64,000 nt of DNA from M3007 sp043764095 (GCA_043764095.1 JAYUKX010000167.1:35092-99091), one strand, 5' to 3'. Positions 8,595 through 18,634 are shown, counted from the first letter of the stretch. Program-made: numbers and translations. Notes: a model not told the origin generated them from the letters alone.

Positions 8595-11500
8595 ATGCCT
8601 AATTTCGCACACCTCCACTGCCATACCCAGTTCTCTCTCCTCGACGGCGCAGCGAGCATTCCCGCTTTGTACAAAAAAGCCGCTGCCGATGGCATGAAAG
8701 GTATCGCTATTACCGACCACGGCAATATGTTCGGGGTGTTTCAATTTGTGGCAGAAGCCGCCAAACACGAAGGCGTAAAACCAATTGTTGGTTGCGAATT
8801 TTATGTAGTGACCGACCGCCACCGAAAAACATTTACTAAAGAAGATAAAGACAAGCGTTTTCACCAATTACTATTGGCCAAAAATCCCGAAGGCTACAAA
8901 AACCTAGTCAAACTCTCCTCTATGGGTTTTATCGAGGGTTTATACGGCAAATACCCGCGTATTGATAAAGAATTGATTGTCAAACACCATAAAGGACTCA
9001 TTGCCACCACTTGCTGTATTGGCGCCATGGTACCGCAAATTATCCTTCGGCATGGGGAAGAAACCGCACGAAAGGAATTTGAATGGTGGCTCGATATTTT
9101 TGGCGAAGATTATTATATCGAATTGCAACGCCATAATATGGCCGAACAAGAAAAAGTCAACGATGTACTCCTGCGTTTTGCCAAAGACTATAATGTAAAA
9201 GTAATCTGCTCCAATGACTCGCATTACGTGGATCAAAAGGACTCCAATGCGCACGATATTTTGCTTTGTATCAATACCGGCGAAAAACAAGCCACTCCTG
9301 CTATCCGCGAGTTTATGGAGGAGGGAACGGTGATGAAAAATGGCCGCTTTGCGTTCTGGAATGATCAATTCTACTTCAAAACACAAGCAGAAATGGGCAA
9401 ACTCTTCCACGATTTGCCCCAAGCATTGGACAATACACTCGAAATCGTGGACAAGATAGAACCCCTGAAACTCAAACAGGATATCATGCTCCCCAATTTT
9501 ATCGTCCCAACGGAATTTTCCACCCAAGACGATTACCTGCGCCATATCACCTACGAAGGCGCAAAAGAACGCTACAAAACCATCACCGCCGAGGTAGAAG
9601 ATCGCCTCAACTTTGAACTCCATACCATCAAAACAATGGGGTTTGCAGGATACTTCCTTATCGTTGCCGATTTTATCAAAGCAGGACGCGATTTGGGTGT
9701 GTTTATCGGCCCCGGACGTGGTTCGGCAGCCGGTAGCGCCGTTGCATATTGTATTGGCATTACCAATATCGACCCGATCAAATACCAATTACTGTTCGAA
9801 CGTTTCTTGAATCCCGATCGGAAATCCATGCCCGATATTGATACGGACTTCGATGACGAGGGCCGACAAAAAGTAATTGATTATGTCGTGGCCAAATACG
9901 GAAAACAGCAAGTCGCACAGATCGTAACGTATGGCACCATGGCCGCCAAAATGTCCATTAAAGACGTGGCGCGGGTGCTGGATCTGCCCTTGGAGCAATC
10001 CAATGCCATGGCCAAACTGGTACCAGACAAACCCGGTATTTCCCTCAAACGCGTACTGACCGCACCCATGTCGGGCGAGGGTTCATTGGCCGAAAAAGAA
10101 GGACTTGTTTCCGAAGACTTAGAGGCCGTAAAACGATTGCGTGAATTTCTCGACGCAGAAGGTACACCCGAAAGTATTGTACTAAGGGAGGCATTGATCT
10201 TGGAAGGCTCTGTTCGTGGCACGGGTGTGCACGCGGCGGGTCTAATCATCGCGCCTTCGGATTTGACGGAGATTATCCCCGTCGCCACCGTAAAAGACTC
10301 CGATCTATTACTTACACAGTTTGATGGATCGGTGATCGAAGACGCGGGCGTTATCAAAATGGACTTTTTGGGCCTCAAAACCCTAACCATTATCCGCGAT
10401 GCACTCAAACTCATCAAACAGAACCACGGGGTTTCTATTGTTATTGACGATGTGCCGCTCGATGACCGCAAGACTTACGAACTGTATCAACGCGGCGAAA
10501 CCAATGGTACGTTCCAGTTTGAAAGCGCAGGTATGCAGAAATACCTCCGCGATCTTAAACCCGATAAATTTGACGATCTGATCGCGATGAACGCCCTGTA
10601 TCGTCCGGGACCATTGGAATACATCCCCGATTTTATTGCACGCAAGCACGGTCGGCAAGCCGTCACCTACGACGTGCCAGATATGGAAGAATACCTCAAA
10701 GATACCTTTGGGATATGTGTAACAGGCGATACGTTAGTACATAATGCCTTGAACGGCCAAAGCGTCCGTATTGACCAATTAGAACACCAAACCGGTGAAT
10801 TTTTGGTGCAAGGCGTAGATGCCGATTTGCAACAAACCTCTGGTTATCTTACGCATTGGGTCTGTAATGGGACGAAACCCGTATTTCAAGTACAATTGAG
10901 AAATGGCAGCCGTGTAAAAATGACCGCTAACCATCGTGTTTTGACGGAAATGGGTTGGCAAGAAATAGGCAGTTTGCAACCGGGAGCGCATATTGCATTG
11001 CCACGTCGTTTGGAAGCATTAACCAATACCGATACGGATACCGATGTTTTGCGCATAATGGCGTACCTATTATCTAAAGGTAGCGCAAACGCAAATCAAA
11101 TCAGGTTTAAAACGGCAGAAAACGAAGTAAATGAGCAGTTTTCAAGGTTGTTATCTGAAAAATATCCCGCTTTGCACGTTGACTCAAACCCCAACGAAGT
11201 AATGATTACGCTCAAAGGCGATGCGCAAGAAACGGTATTTAAAAACCAGTGTAGTAAATGGATTTCATTTAAGGAAACATCCAATTACGATCCTGTTCGG
11301 AGACGTGTCCCGCCTTTTGTATTTTCTTTAAACGAAGAGGCAATTGGCCAATTTTTAGCGGCACTTTGGGATTGTAATAGCGAATTCAATGCACACAATA
11401 CTTTTTACAAAACTTTTTCAGAACAGTTTGCTTATGGTATGCAGTCGTTGCTCCTAAGGCTAGGTATTCAAAGTGGCGTGAGCAAATACGATTTTAAAAA

Positions 11501-13385
11501 TGTACGAACGAATGAAGTATCAATTGCTTTCCGCGTTGTAGTCTTTAATTTTAAGGCATTTTTTAAGTATGTTAAACCTTATATGGTGCTTGGCGAGCGC
11601 GTCGGAGCAATATGCAACCCTGATGCTGTGGATCAAGTAGATCGCATTTCGATTTCTATCCTGCGCGAAGAGTTGGCGGAGCGTTGGAACGGAGACTACA
11701 AGTCCTTTAAGCAAAAATTTGGTTTTAGGCTGGAAAAATCTTCGTTGTCCGATAAAGTGTATAGGACGCGTATCAGCGCTTTAAAGGCCGGTACTTGGGT
11801 AGAAGAGTATAATTTAAACAAAACGGCGCGCAATTTACAGGTGCGTTGGGAAGAAATTACAGCGATTACCCCCTGTGGCGAAGCACTGGTATATGATATT
11901 ACCGTAGAAGGTATTCATAATTTTGTGGGGAATAATGTCCTTTTGCACAACTGTGTTTATCAAGAACAGATCATGCTCTTGTCGCAAAAACTGGCGGGTT
12001 TCTCCAAAGGCGATGCCGATGTACTGCGCAAAGCCATGGGTAAAAAGCAAAAAGCGGTACTGGACAAAATGAAGGGGCAATTTGTAGCGGGTGCCGTTGC
12101 AAAAGGCCATCCCGCCGATAAATTAGAAAAAATATGGACCGACTGGGAAGCCTTTGCCGCGTATGCCTTTAATAAATCGCACTCTACTTGTTATGCGTTT
12201 GTGGCGTACCAAACGGCGTACTTGAAAGCCCATTACCCATCGGAGTACATGGCGGCAGTATTGACCCACTCGCAGAATAATATTGAAAAAATTACTTTTT
12301 TCCTCGAAGAATGTAAGCGCATGGGCCTTAATGTTAAAAGTCCCGATATCAACGAATCGGAATTGAATTTTGCGGTAAATAAAAAAGGAGATATCCGTTA
12401 TGGCTTGGGAGCAGTGAAAGGGGTGGGTGAAGCAGCCGTAGAAAACCTAATTATCGAACGAGATGCCAATGGGCCATTCGCGACTATTTTTGATTTTATG
12501 CGCCGTATGAACCTACGCACGGTGAACAAACGGGTGATGGAAAGTATGGTGATGGCTGGCGCATTCGACGAATATATCCAAAATAGAGCCGTTTTCTTTC
12601 AACCTTCGGACAAATACGAGACATTTATTGAGCATTTACTCAAATACGGCGCGGCGGTGCAAGAGGATAAGGCCATGTCCACCAATTCGTTATTTGGCGA
12701 TATGTCGGATACCGTGAGTATTGCAGAGCCTATAATACCTAAAGCCGAACCTTGGAATTTGCTACTCAAATTACAGAAAGAAAAAGACGTGGTGGGTATC
12801 TATCTCAGCGGCCACCCCTTGGACGATTTCCGGTACGAATGGGAAAATTTTGCGACTTCGCTGGATAAAATTGAAAATTTCAAAGGTCGTAAAGTATTTG
12901 TGGCAGGTTTTGTGAGCAAGGCAGAACACCGAATTAGTGCAAAAGGCACCGGTTGGGGCCGCTTTACGATCCAAGATTATACGGGTTCGCTCGAACTGAC
13001 GATGTTCTCGGATAGTTACCAAAAATTCCGTGCCTTTTTTGACGAAGGTGCAAGTCTTTATATCGAAGGCGAGCATAAGCAACGTTTCAATAGCGATGAA
13101 ATGGAGTTTCGGGTAAGCGATGTGCGGTTATTGGAATCGGTTGGAGCAGAGAAAACCAAATCCGTGACTTTGCGTATTCCGCTGGAAAAGATCGATAATG
13201 CGTTTTTGGACGGACTGGAATCCATTTGCAAAACCTATAAGGGCCGGCACGAATTGCGTGTTGAACTCATTGATTTTCAGAACAAAGAGAAGGTTTCTTT
13301 ATTGTCTTCGGCGCGAAAAGTGCACGTGGACAATGATTTTTTGCAAGCCGTGGAAAAATTAGGTGTGGAGTGTGGGGTGAATTAA
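8595..13385 (+). CDS. dnaE: DNA polymerase III alpha subunit with in-frame intein
   Basis: Replicative polymerase of the DNA polymerase III holoenzyme. The precursor is 1596 residues and becomes 1184 after removal of the 412-residue intein (listed separately). The start MPNFAHLHCHTQFSLLDG is the family's standard opening; its PHP domain motifs follow (HCH, ITDHGNM). The polymerase core shows GPGRGSAAGSA and the catalytic acidic motif PDIDTDFDDE (about 412-421). After the intein the reading frame resumes at VYQEQIM, a conserved fingers/palm motif, and continues through the helix-hairpin-helix region (GLGAVKGVGEAAVENL) to a C-terminal OB fold (VFVAGFVSKAEHR). The stop overlaps the convergent barrel-protein gene by four bases. 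Confidence 0.97.
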   Translation: MPNFAHLHCHTQFSLLDGAASIPALYKKAAADGMKGIAITDHGNMFGVFQFVAEAAKHEGVKPIVGCEFYVVTDRHRKTFTKEDKDKRFHQLLLAKNPEGYKNLVKLSSMGFIEGLYGKYPRIDKELIVKHHKGLIATTCCIGAMVPQIILRHGEETARKEFEWWLDIFGEDYYIELQRHNMAEQEKVNDVLLRFAKDYNVKVICSNDSHYVDQKDSNAHDILLCINTGEKQATPAIREFMEEGTVMKNGRFAFWNDQFYFKTQAEMGKLFHDLPQALDNTLEIVDKIEPLKLKQDIMLPNFIVPTEFSTQDDYLRHITYEGAKERYKTITAEVEDRLNFELHTIKTMGFAGYFLIVADFIKAGRDLGVFIGPGRGSAAGSAVAYCIGITNIDPIKYQLLFERFLNPDRKSMPDIDTDFDDEGRQKVIDYVVAKYGKQQVAQIVTYGTMAAKMSIKDVARVLDLPLEQSNAMAKLVPDKPGISLKRVLTAPMSGEGSLAEKEGLVSEDLEAVKRLREFLDAEGTPESIVLREALILEGSVRGTGVHAAGLIIAPSDLTEIIPVATVKDSDLLLTQFDGSVIEDAGVIKMDFLGLKTLTIIRDALKLIKQNHGVSIVIDDVPLDDRKTYELYQRGETNGTFQFESAGMQKYLRDLKPDKFDDLIAMNALYRPGPLEYIPDFIARKHGRQAVTYDVPDMEEYLKDTFGICVTGDTLVHNALNGQSVRIDQLEHQTGEFLVQGVDADLQQTSGYLTHWVCNGTKPVFQVQLRNGSRVKMTANHRVLTEMGWQEIGSLQPGAHIALPRRLEALTNTDTDTDVLRIMAYLLSKGSANANQIRFKTAENEVNEQFSRLLSEKYPALHVDSNPNEVMITLKGDAQETVFKNQCSKWISFKETSNYDPVRRRVPPFVFSLNEEAIGQFLAALWDCNSEFNAHNTFYKTFSEQFAYGMQSLLLRLGIQSGVSKYDFKNVRTNEVSIAFRVVVFNFKAFFKYVKPYMVLGERVGAICNPDAVDQVDRISISILREELAERWNGDYKSFKQKFGFRLEKSSLSDKVYRTRISALKAGTWVEEYNLNKTARNLQVRWEEITAITPCGEALVYDITVEGIHNFVGNNVLLHNCVYQEQIMLLSQKLAGFSKGDADVLRKAMGKKQKAVLDKMKGQFVAGAVAKGHPADKLEKIWTDWEAFAAYAFNKSHSTCYAFVAYQTAYLKAHYPSEYMAAVLTHSQNNIEKITFFLEECKRMGLNVKSPDINESELNFAVNKKGDIRYGLGAVKGVGEAAVENLIIERDANGPFATIFDFMRRMNLRTVNKRVMESMVMAGAFDEYIQNRAVFFQPSDKYETFIEHLLKYGAAVQEDKAMSTNSLFGDMSDTVSIAEPIIPKAEPWNLLLKLQKEKDVVGIYLSGHPLDDFRYEWENFATSLDKIENFKGRKVFVAGFVSKAEHRISAKGTGWGRFTIQDYTGSLELTMFSDSYQKFRAFFDEGASLYIEGEHKQRFNSDEMEFRVSDVRLLESVGAEKTKSVTLRIPLEKIDNAFLDGLESICKTYKGRHELRVELIDFQNKEKVSLLSSARKVHVDNDFLQAVEKLGVECGVN
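10716..11951 (+). other. intein in DnaE with degenerate LAGLIDADG endonuclease
   Basis: A 412-residue protein-splicing element inserted between DTFGI and the extein residue C of CVYQEQIM. Block A is CVTGDTLVHNALNGQSVRI with catalytic Cys1; block B is VKMTANHRVLTEMGW (TxxH motif); block F is VYDITVEGIHNFVGNN; block G ends VLLHN just before Cys+1. These are all the residues needed for splicing. The central part (about 105-310 of the intein) has the layout of a two-motif homing endonuclease, but the first motif reads MAYLLSKGS, with Lys where the catalytic Asp/Glu should be, and the second reads FLAALWDCNSEF. Splicing is therefore likely intact while DNA cleavage is probably lost. Confidence 0.93.
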
Positions 13386-14944
13386 AATTTCCGAGCAACC
13401 CCCACTTGTATTCCAACAGCCCCAATCCTTTCACTAAAACCAACCGCCCTATTGGTTAAGTCATAACGCACTACTGGACTCAGCGATACTTGTGTTTTCG
13501 CGCCCAGAGCCACGTGTAGGCGTACACCAGCGTGTGCGCTACACACCAGTTTGCGTCGGTAAATACTGGCGTAAATATTGGCCTCTGGTACATTATCTAA
13601 ATTAGAAATTACGCCTTTTGCTCGTTGTTGTACTGCAATTTGCACCCCTGCGAAAGGCGTAATGCCCCATTTCCCGCGTTGAATCCGATAACCCAATTCC
13701 AACGGAATAGCGAAAGTGGTGATACGGTTATAGTGTTCTACCGTGCGAGTAGTGGTTGTTCTTGTATAAATGATGGAGGAGTCCTGTTCCCCATTGATAT
13801 AACTCGTAGGAACCACGGTTGGGGTAGCATCGTTCACCCACTGCTTTTTCCAGTGGTACACTGAATTATAACGTTCATATTGAATCCCTGTGCTGAGCGT
13901 CCACTTTTCATGGATTGGCAAAAAGAACTGCAATCCAAGGCTAATGGCTTCCAGATTGCGTTCATTGGTGCGCGGGTACTGCAATAACGAATCTGTACTC
14001 ATCGTCCGGAACGCCGCCCAACGGTAATAACCACTGGTGATGCCTCCATAAAAAGAGTGCTGCTCCGGCTGCTTTTTCTTTGTTGTTTCGGGATTAAACC
14101 AAGGGAAATCATAGCGTTTGGGCATTTCTTCGAGGAGTAGCGAGCGCATGGGCAACAATGGGAAATTGCTGCTTTTTTCAATATTTTTTTGCGTAAATGC
14201 CTCTATTTGCTGCGCATCAGTTCCCAATACTGTATTTTCCACTGCCTTTGGATCAGTTACTTGATCGGCTATTAGGCTTGTATTTGACGACAATTCTGCG
14301 GTGGAAACCGCTGTTGAGGCCAATATAGGTGCCGCCAATGCGCTATTTTCTTTCCCTTTTTCAGTCTTACTTGTTTGATTAATTCCAGCGGTATTATCCA
14401 ATGTATTTGGGTTAAGTGCTGGATTGGAATTAGCAATTGGGGCCTCTTGCCTATTTGTTCTCTCTGGATATGGGGGATGAGCAACGGGCAAAGTCGAAGC
14501 AGCTGTATTAGACCCTTGTGGAGTGACTCGTTTGTCCCCCAATTTTGGGTCTAATACGCTTGCGGATGATTGTAGGTGATGGATGTTTGTCGTTGTCGTC
14601 GCTACATTTTTTTCATTTTGATTTTCGGGGTGCACATCATGGCTTAATTTTGTTGCAGATACGTCTTGTAGGTCATTTTTAGTGGTATTGTTATCGGTAG
14701 AAATAGGTGATTCTTGAGCAGTAATGGTGTTTTTAACGTTGGTATTATGGTATTGCATGAAATAGATAGCAATGGCAGTACCCGCAGTGAGCAACAGCGC
14801 ACCACCTGTCCACCACCAGAGTAAAAACGGGCGTTTGCGCCGCTTTTTTTCTTGAATATTGGCCCATAATTGATCGGTATCAATTTTGGAATTATGGTTA
14901 TTCACCCCAGACTTGAGTCCTTCTTCAAATTCTTGCCAATTCAT
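13382..14944 (-). CDS. membrane-anchored outer-membrane-barrel-like protein paired with ECF sigma factor
   Basis: A 520-residue protein in three parts: a cytoplasmic N-terminus (about 1-42) ending in KKRRKRP, one strong membrane helix (LLWWWTGGALLLTAGTAIAIYF, about 42-62), and a long low-complexity Asn/Thr/Ser-rich linker followed by a C-terminal barrel-like region (about 290-520, final residues VGVARKF). The first codons overlap the upstream sigma gene by 20 bases, which indicates coupled expression, so the N-terminus may act as an anti-sigma or sensing arm. No zinc-binding ZAS motif is visible. A true barrel could not span the outer membrane while an inner-membrane helix is anchored unless the linker crosses the periplasm; function is inferred only from position. 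Confidence 0.75.
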   Translation of the reverse strand: MNWQEFEEGLKSGVNNHNSKIDTDQLWANIQEKKRRKRPFLLWWWTGGALLLTAGTAIAIYFMQYHNTNVKNTITAQESPISTDNNTTKNDLQDVSATKLSHDVHPENQNEKNVATTTTNIHHLQSSASVLDPKLGDKRVTPQGSNTAASTLPVAHPPYPERTNRQEAPIANSNPALNPNTLDNTAGINQTSKTEKGKENSALAAPILASTAVSTAELSSNTSLIADQVTDPKAVENTVLGTDAQQIEAFTQKNIEKSSNFPLLPMRSLLLEEMPKRYDFPWFNPETTKKKQPEQHSFYGGITSGYYRWAAFRTMSTDSLLQYPRTNERNLEAISLGLQFFLPIHEKWTLSTGIQYERYNSVYHWKKQWVNDATPTVVPTSYINGEQDSSIIYTRTTTTRTVEHYNRITTFAIPLELGYRIQRGKWGITPFAGVQIAVQQRAKGVISNLDNVPEANIYASIYRRKLVCSAHAGVRLHVALGAKTQVSLSPVVRYDLTNRAVGFSERIGAVGIQVGVARKF

Positions 14945-15485
14945 GCGATTGCAATTTTATTTTTTCTTGTAAAATTTTTCGGGCACGGCTCAGTAAAGAG
15001 CGCGATGTACCAGCGGGAATATTTAAAATTTCAGCGATTTCGTCGTGTGAAAATTCATCGAAAACGGAAAGATTAAATACCTGCCTTGCGCCTTCCGGGA
15101 GTGTGCTTATGAGGTCGATTAGTTCATCAAAATTGAGTTTTGAAAAAATATCAGGGGCAATATTTAAGGTATCGGGTAGTATATCCACGCCTTTCTCGTG
15201 TTCAAAATGGAATTTGCGATAATGCATCAAAGCGGTATTGATCACAATACGGTGTATCCACGCTTGAAAAGGACCTTTCTCCGCATTAAATGTCCCGATT
15301 TTATTAAAAACATGTACAAACGCGTCCTGTAAAATATCCTGCGCCTCTGCTTTATTGCGGGCATACCGCCGCGCAACCGACATCAGCCACGGGGCAAGCT
15401 GCTGCACCAGACTACGCTGTGCAGCGGCTTGACCTGCGAGGCAGCCCTGTATGAGTGGGGATATGTCGGATGCGTTTTGGTGCAT
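14925..15485 (-). CDS. RNA polymerase sigma factor, ECF subfamily
   Basis: 186 residues with sigma region 2 (about 25-95; AQDILQDAFVHVFNKIGTF and the -10 contact part FQAWIHRIVINTALMHYRK) and region 4 (about 120-175; LPEGARQVFNLSVFDEFSHDEIAEIL followed by GTSRSLLSRARKIL), the usual two-domain ECF form. It lies upstream of and overlaps the membrane/barrel gene, the classic arrangement of a sigma factor with its regulator. Binding-site sequence and signal are unknown. Confidence 0.93.
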   Translation of the reverse strand: MHQNASDISPLIQGCLAGQAAAQRSLVQQLAPWLMSVARRYARNKAEAQDILQDAFVHVFNKIGTFNAEKGPFQAWIHRIVINTALMHYRKFHFEHEKGVDILPDTLNIAPDIFSKLNFDELIDLISTLPEGARQVFNLSVFDEFSHDEIAEILNIPAGTSRSLLSRARKILQEKIKLQSHELARI

Positions 15486-15539
15486 GTTTTTAGCGTAAAA
15501 GATTTTTATACCTTTTGTTGTGCTGTGTTTAAAGACGTT

Positions 15540-15575
15540 ATGGCCTGTTTACTAAATGAATAGGCAACAGGCCAT
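15540..15575 (-). terminator. possible hairpin between lipoprotein and sigma genes
   Basis: ATGGCCTGTT (15540-15549) pairs with AACAGGCCAT (15566-15575). It lies 22 bases after the lipoprotein stop, but the U-run is weak. Confidence 0.4.
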
Positions 15576-15596
15576 AAATATTAGATCAACAAATCA

Positions 15597-17348
15597 TCAT
15601 CTTCGCGCTCTAAATTCAACTGAAAACGGTAGAATTCCTGATCCCTCTTGGTATATTTTTCCACTAAATGTACCCGTAGCATACTCGCCTACTACATTAG
15701 GAAACGTAGTAAAGGTAAATGGATTAACATCCAAATTACAATCACATGTTGGACAAAAAGTACATCCTGTATATTTTATACTGGATGGTGTTTCCCAGTA
15801 TGAGAAGCTACCATAAGATAAATCAGCATTAAAACCATTTATATTAACAAAACGAAAATTTATATTTGTGCTATCAACTCCAGTTGCATAAAGTGCTGCT
15901 TCACCTATATTTCCAAGGTCGAAGACTACATCTTTAACATAAATTCTTGTTATGTTATTGATGTTAACAACAATGTATGCATCCAATTGATTACAAACAA
16001 CTATTGAACCTATGTCCGTAGTGCCGCTTGAAACGGTTATATCTAGAGGGACACTAGCCAGCGGTAGTTGTGCGTCAAATCCTTGTACTGAAATGTTTAC
16101 TGTTGGGAAACAATAGGTATAGCTCAGTGAAAATGCGCCATTCTGATCTGTAAAAACAGATATAATGTCATCATTGTTAATGTTTATTTGAGCAATACCT
16201 AAGGATAAATTACTCCCGTTACAATTTTTTAAGATACCTGTAATGGTATATGGGTCACCGTTAGAAACAATAATATCGCCTAGGTCATTTGTAGAACCTG
16301 TCGTAAATGGTCCTATGGCATCCGATAAAAGAGATGCATTACAGAAGCCATAGATAGCCATATCCAAAGATTCATTGGCGGGAACAATTCCTCCAAAACT
16401 ACCATCGCTATTCGTTGCGCCACTTCTAGCACCAAAATTACCGGATTTTATTACGACATCTACGCCACTTAAATAAATCCCCGTATTATGTTTTATCCGA
16501 CCCGAAATGGTTGCATAATCCGCCGGTATATCACAATTCCAAAAACTAAAATGCGTCACCTCTCCTTCATATCGACCATTATTTAGTGTGGCTGCTCCCT
16601 CTTCTATCCAGTAACCATTGGTTTCGTCCAAGTGCCAAAGAGGAATGGTTGCAGGTGCATTATTGACCAAGATTTGGGGTATGTTCATCGTTATTTTTGC
16701 TTTCTGTCCGTCGCTGAGTTGTAAGGCTTCACCACTTGGGGTTTCCAATTCAAGGCCAAACATACCATAACTTTTCAATATTTTTGCATCGCCATTTGCA
16801 TCCTGAGCGCGCAGATCACCGGGCATCGTACCCAAACCTTCACGTGTAGTAGGGTCAAAATAGACCATATAGGCATTTACTTGTCCACTATATGCTTGTC
16901 CAGAGGCCCGGACAATGGCATTTGCTGGAATTGCTACATTTGTAGCACCATTAGTGATACTTGCTGTTTCGGTAGTAGAAAAACTGGCGGTAAGCGTTTT
17001 GGGCTGCATAGTCACCGTTACTGTAGTAGTTGCGCCCAAAGAAGGATATACAAAACGGAAAGCATCAAAAAAACCTGCTTTACTGACTTTGACCAAAGTA
17101 CCGTTTTTGTCCATCGTCTTTTTGGAAACAAAAAAAGCCCCCTGTAGGTTGGTGGTTAGCGCAAGTCCTGCTACTTCTACGGTAGCATTGTCGAGGATAG
17201 TACCGTCGTTGGACACTACTTGACCGGATAGGAAGGCTTCTACATTTTCAGATGGAATAGGGCCAGAGATCGTGGTATTGTCTGTGTTTTTGCGGCAGCC
17301 GTACCCAACGGCAGCCAATAGCGCGATGCAAAAGAGTATTCTTTTCAT
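15597..17348 (-). CDS. lipoprotein with carboxypeptidase-regulatory-like domains
   Basis: 583 residues with a lipoprotein signal (MKRILFCIALLAAVGYGC, lipid-modified Cys18). The first domain (about 40-115) matches the CarboxypepD_reg-like beta-sandwich pattern (SGQVVSNDGTILDNATVEVAG). A middle part (about 125-280, with VAIPANAIV and IPLWHLDETNGYW) resembles the lipoprotein region often found after such domains in Bacteroidota. Two more sandwich-like repeats follow (ISGRIKHNTGIYLSGVDVVIKSG and ITGILKNCNGSNLSLG). A Cys-rich patch CTFCPTCDCNLDVN sits near residue 545. Likely a cell-surface protein of unknown ligand. Confidence 0.75.
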   Translation of the reverse strand: MKRILFCIALLAAVGYGCRKNTDNTTISGPIPSENVEAFLSGQVVSNDGTILDNATVEVAGLALTTNLQGAFFVSKKTMDKNGTLVKVSKAGFFDAFRFVYPSLGATTTVTVTMQPKTLTASFSTTETASITNGATNVAIPANAIVRASGQAYSGQVNAYMVYFDPTTREGLGTMPGDLRAQDANGDAKILKSYGMFGLELETPSGEALQLSDGQKAKITMNIPQILVNNAPATIPLWHLDETNGYWIEEGAATLNNGRYEGEVTHFSFWNCDIPADYATISGRIKHNTGIYLSGVDVVIKSGNFGARSGATNSDGSFGGIVPANESLDMAIYGFCNASLLSDAIGPFTTGSTNDLGDIIVSNGDPYTITGILKNCNGSNLSLGIAQININNDDIISVFTDQNGAFSLSYTYCFPTVNISVQGFDAQLPLASVPLDITVSSGTTDIGSIVVCNQLDAYIVVNINNITRIYVKDVVFDLGNIGEAALYATGVDSTNINFRFVNINGFNADLSYGSFSYWETPSSIKYTGCTFCPTCDCNLDVNPFTFTTFPNVVGEYATGTFSGKIYQEGSGILPFSVEFRARR

Positions 17349-17450
17349 AACTGTGATTTTTAATTGTGTGTGTTAAGTTGTTTAATAATTCGGTACCACA
17401 GTTATATATGCAGTGTGTTTTTATTTTGCTGCAAAGTCTTTAAAATATTT

Positions 17451-17494
17451 TAAAAAAAAGTGAGCCACCCCGAAAAAATCGAAGTGGCTCACTT
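17451..17494 (-). terminator. rho-independent terminator of recA
   Basis: AAGTGAGCCAC and its inverse (17458-17468 and 17484-17494) form a stem followed on the minus strand by a run of eight T. It lies about 64 bases after the recA stop. Confidence 0.85.
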
Positions 17495-17557
17495 GAAAAA
17501 TGATATTTAAATGCCTTAGAAACGTTATTTTATTCCCGTCCTATGGTTAACTTTTAC

Positions 17558-18634
17558 TTAATCATCATCACCGTCATCGTCCAACAGATCAAGGGCAGCG
17601 GCTTTAGCACTGATGGCTTTAGCGGAAACTGTACCTTCGGCAAGTTTTTCTTTGATCTTGATTTCCAGTTCGCGTGCAAGTTCGGGATTATCATTGAGGA
17701 ATGTCTTGGCGGCATCGCGGCCTTGTGCAATTTTGGCTCCATTATAACTGTACCAAGCACCGCTTTTTTGGATCAAATCAAATTGTGAACCGAGGTCAAC
17801 AATTTCACCTGTTTTATTGATGCCTTCACCGAATATGATTTCAAACTCCGCCACCCGGAAAGGTGGTGCAAGTTTATTTTTTACGACTTTTACTTTTACC
17901 TGATTACCGATAATATTGCCTTCTTTATCCTTTAACGATGCGCCGCTTTTGCGAATATCCAAGCGGATAGAAGCGTAGAATTTCAAGGCATTACCACCAG
18001 TTGTTGTTTCAGGATTACCAAACATCACACCGATTTTTTCGCGTAACTGATTGATAAAGATACAGCAGCAGCCCGTACGGCCAATAGAAGAAGTAAGTTT
18101 ACGCATGGCTTGGCTCATCAAACGGGCTTGTAGTCCCATTTTTGAATCGCCCATTTCGCCTTCGATCTCTGCACGTGGCACCAAAGCCGCCACAGAATCC
18201 ACAACCAATATATCTACAGCACCAGAACGGATCAGGTTTTCAGCAATTTCGAGGGCTTGTTCGCCATTATCAGGTTGGCTAATCAGCAAATCATTGGTAT
18301 TGACACCCAGTGCCTCGGCATAAAAGCGATCAAAAGCATGTTCCGCGTCAATTACTGCAGCGATACCGCCTTTTTTTTGGCATTCAGCTATGGCATGAAT
18401 CGCTAAAGTTGTTTTACCTGATGATTCAGGGCCATATATTTCAATAATACGGCCTTTCGGCAAACCGTTGCAGCCGAGTGCAATATCCAAGCCAAGAGAG
18501 CCCGTAGAAATAACTTCTACCTCAACTGCTTGCCTATCGCCGAGGCGCATAATGGTTCCTTTGCCATACGTTTTGTCCAAACGTTCAATGGTGGCTTCTA
18601 GCGTTTTTAGTTTAGCGTCTTTTTCGTTCGCCAT
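17558..18634 (-). CDS. recA: recombinase RecA
   Basis: 358-residue recombinase that forms filaments on single-stranded DNA for homologous repair and SOS induction. The start is set at MANEKDAKLKTLEATIERLDKTYGKG, the usual opening; the longer in-frame version starting at 18691 adds a non-conserved leader and lies closer to the promoter. Visible motifs are Walker A GPESSGKTT, Walker B ILVVDSVAALVP, loop L1 with MGLQARLMSQAMRKL, and loop L2 with FINQLREKIGVMFGNPETTTGGNALKFY. The acidic C-tail (DLLDDDGDDD) is present. Monocistronic: own promoter upstream and terminator downstream. Confidence 0.98.
   Translation of the reverse strand: MANEKDAKLKTLEATIERLDKTYGKGTIMRLGDRQAVEVEVISTGSLGLDIALGCNGLPKGRIIEIYGPESSGKTTLAIHAIAECQKKGGIAAVIDAEHAFDRFYAEALGVNTNDLLISQPDNGEQALEIAENLIRSGAVDILVVDSVAALVPRAEIEGEMGDSKMGLQARLMSQAMRKLTSSIGRTGCCCIFINQLREKIGVMFGNPETTTGGNALKFYASIRLDIRKSGASLKDKEGNIIGNQVKVKVVKNKLAPPFRVAEFEIIFGEGINKTGEIVDLGSQFDLIQKSGAWYSYNGAKIAQGRDAAKTFLNDNPELARELEIKIKEKLAEGTVSAKAISAKAAALDLLDDDGDDD

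Noticed and set aside
8940..9788. 282-residue frame antisense to dnaE
   Set aside because: Shadow of the PHP/polymerase coding region with Cys/Phe-rich composition.
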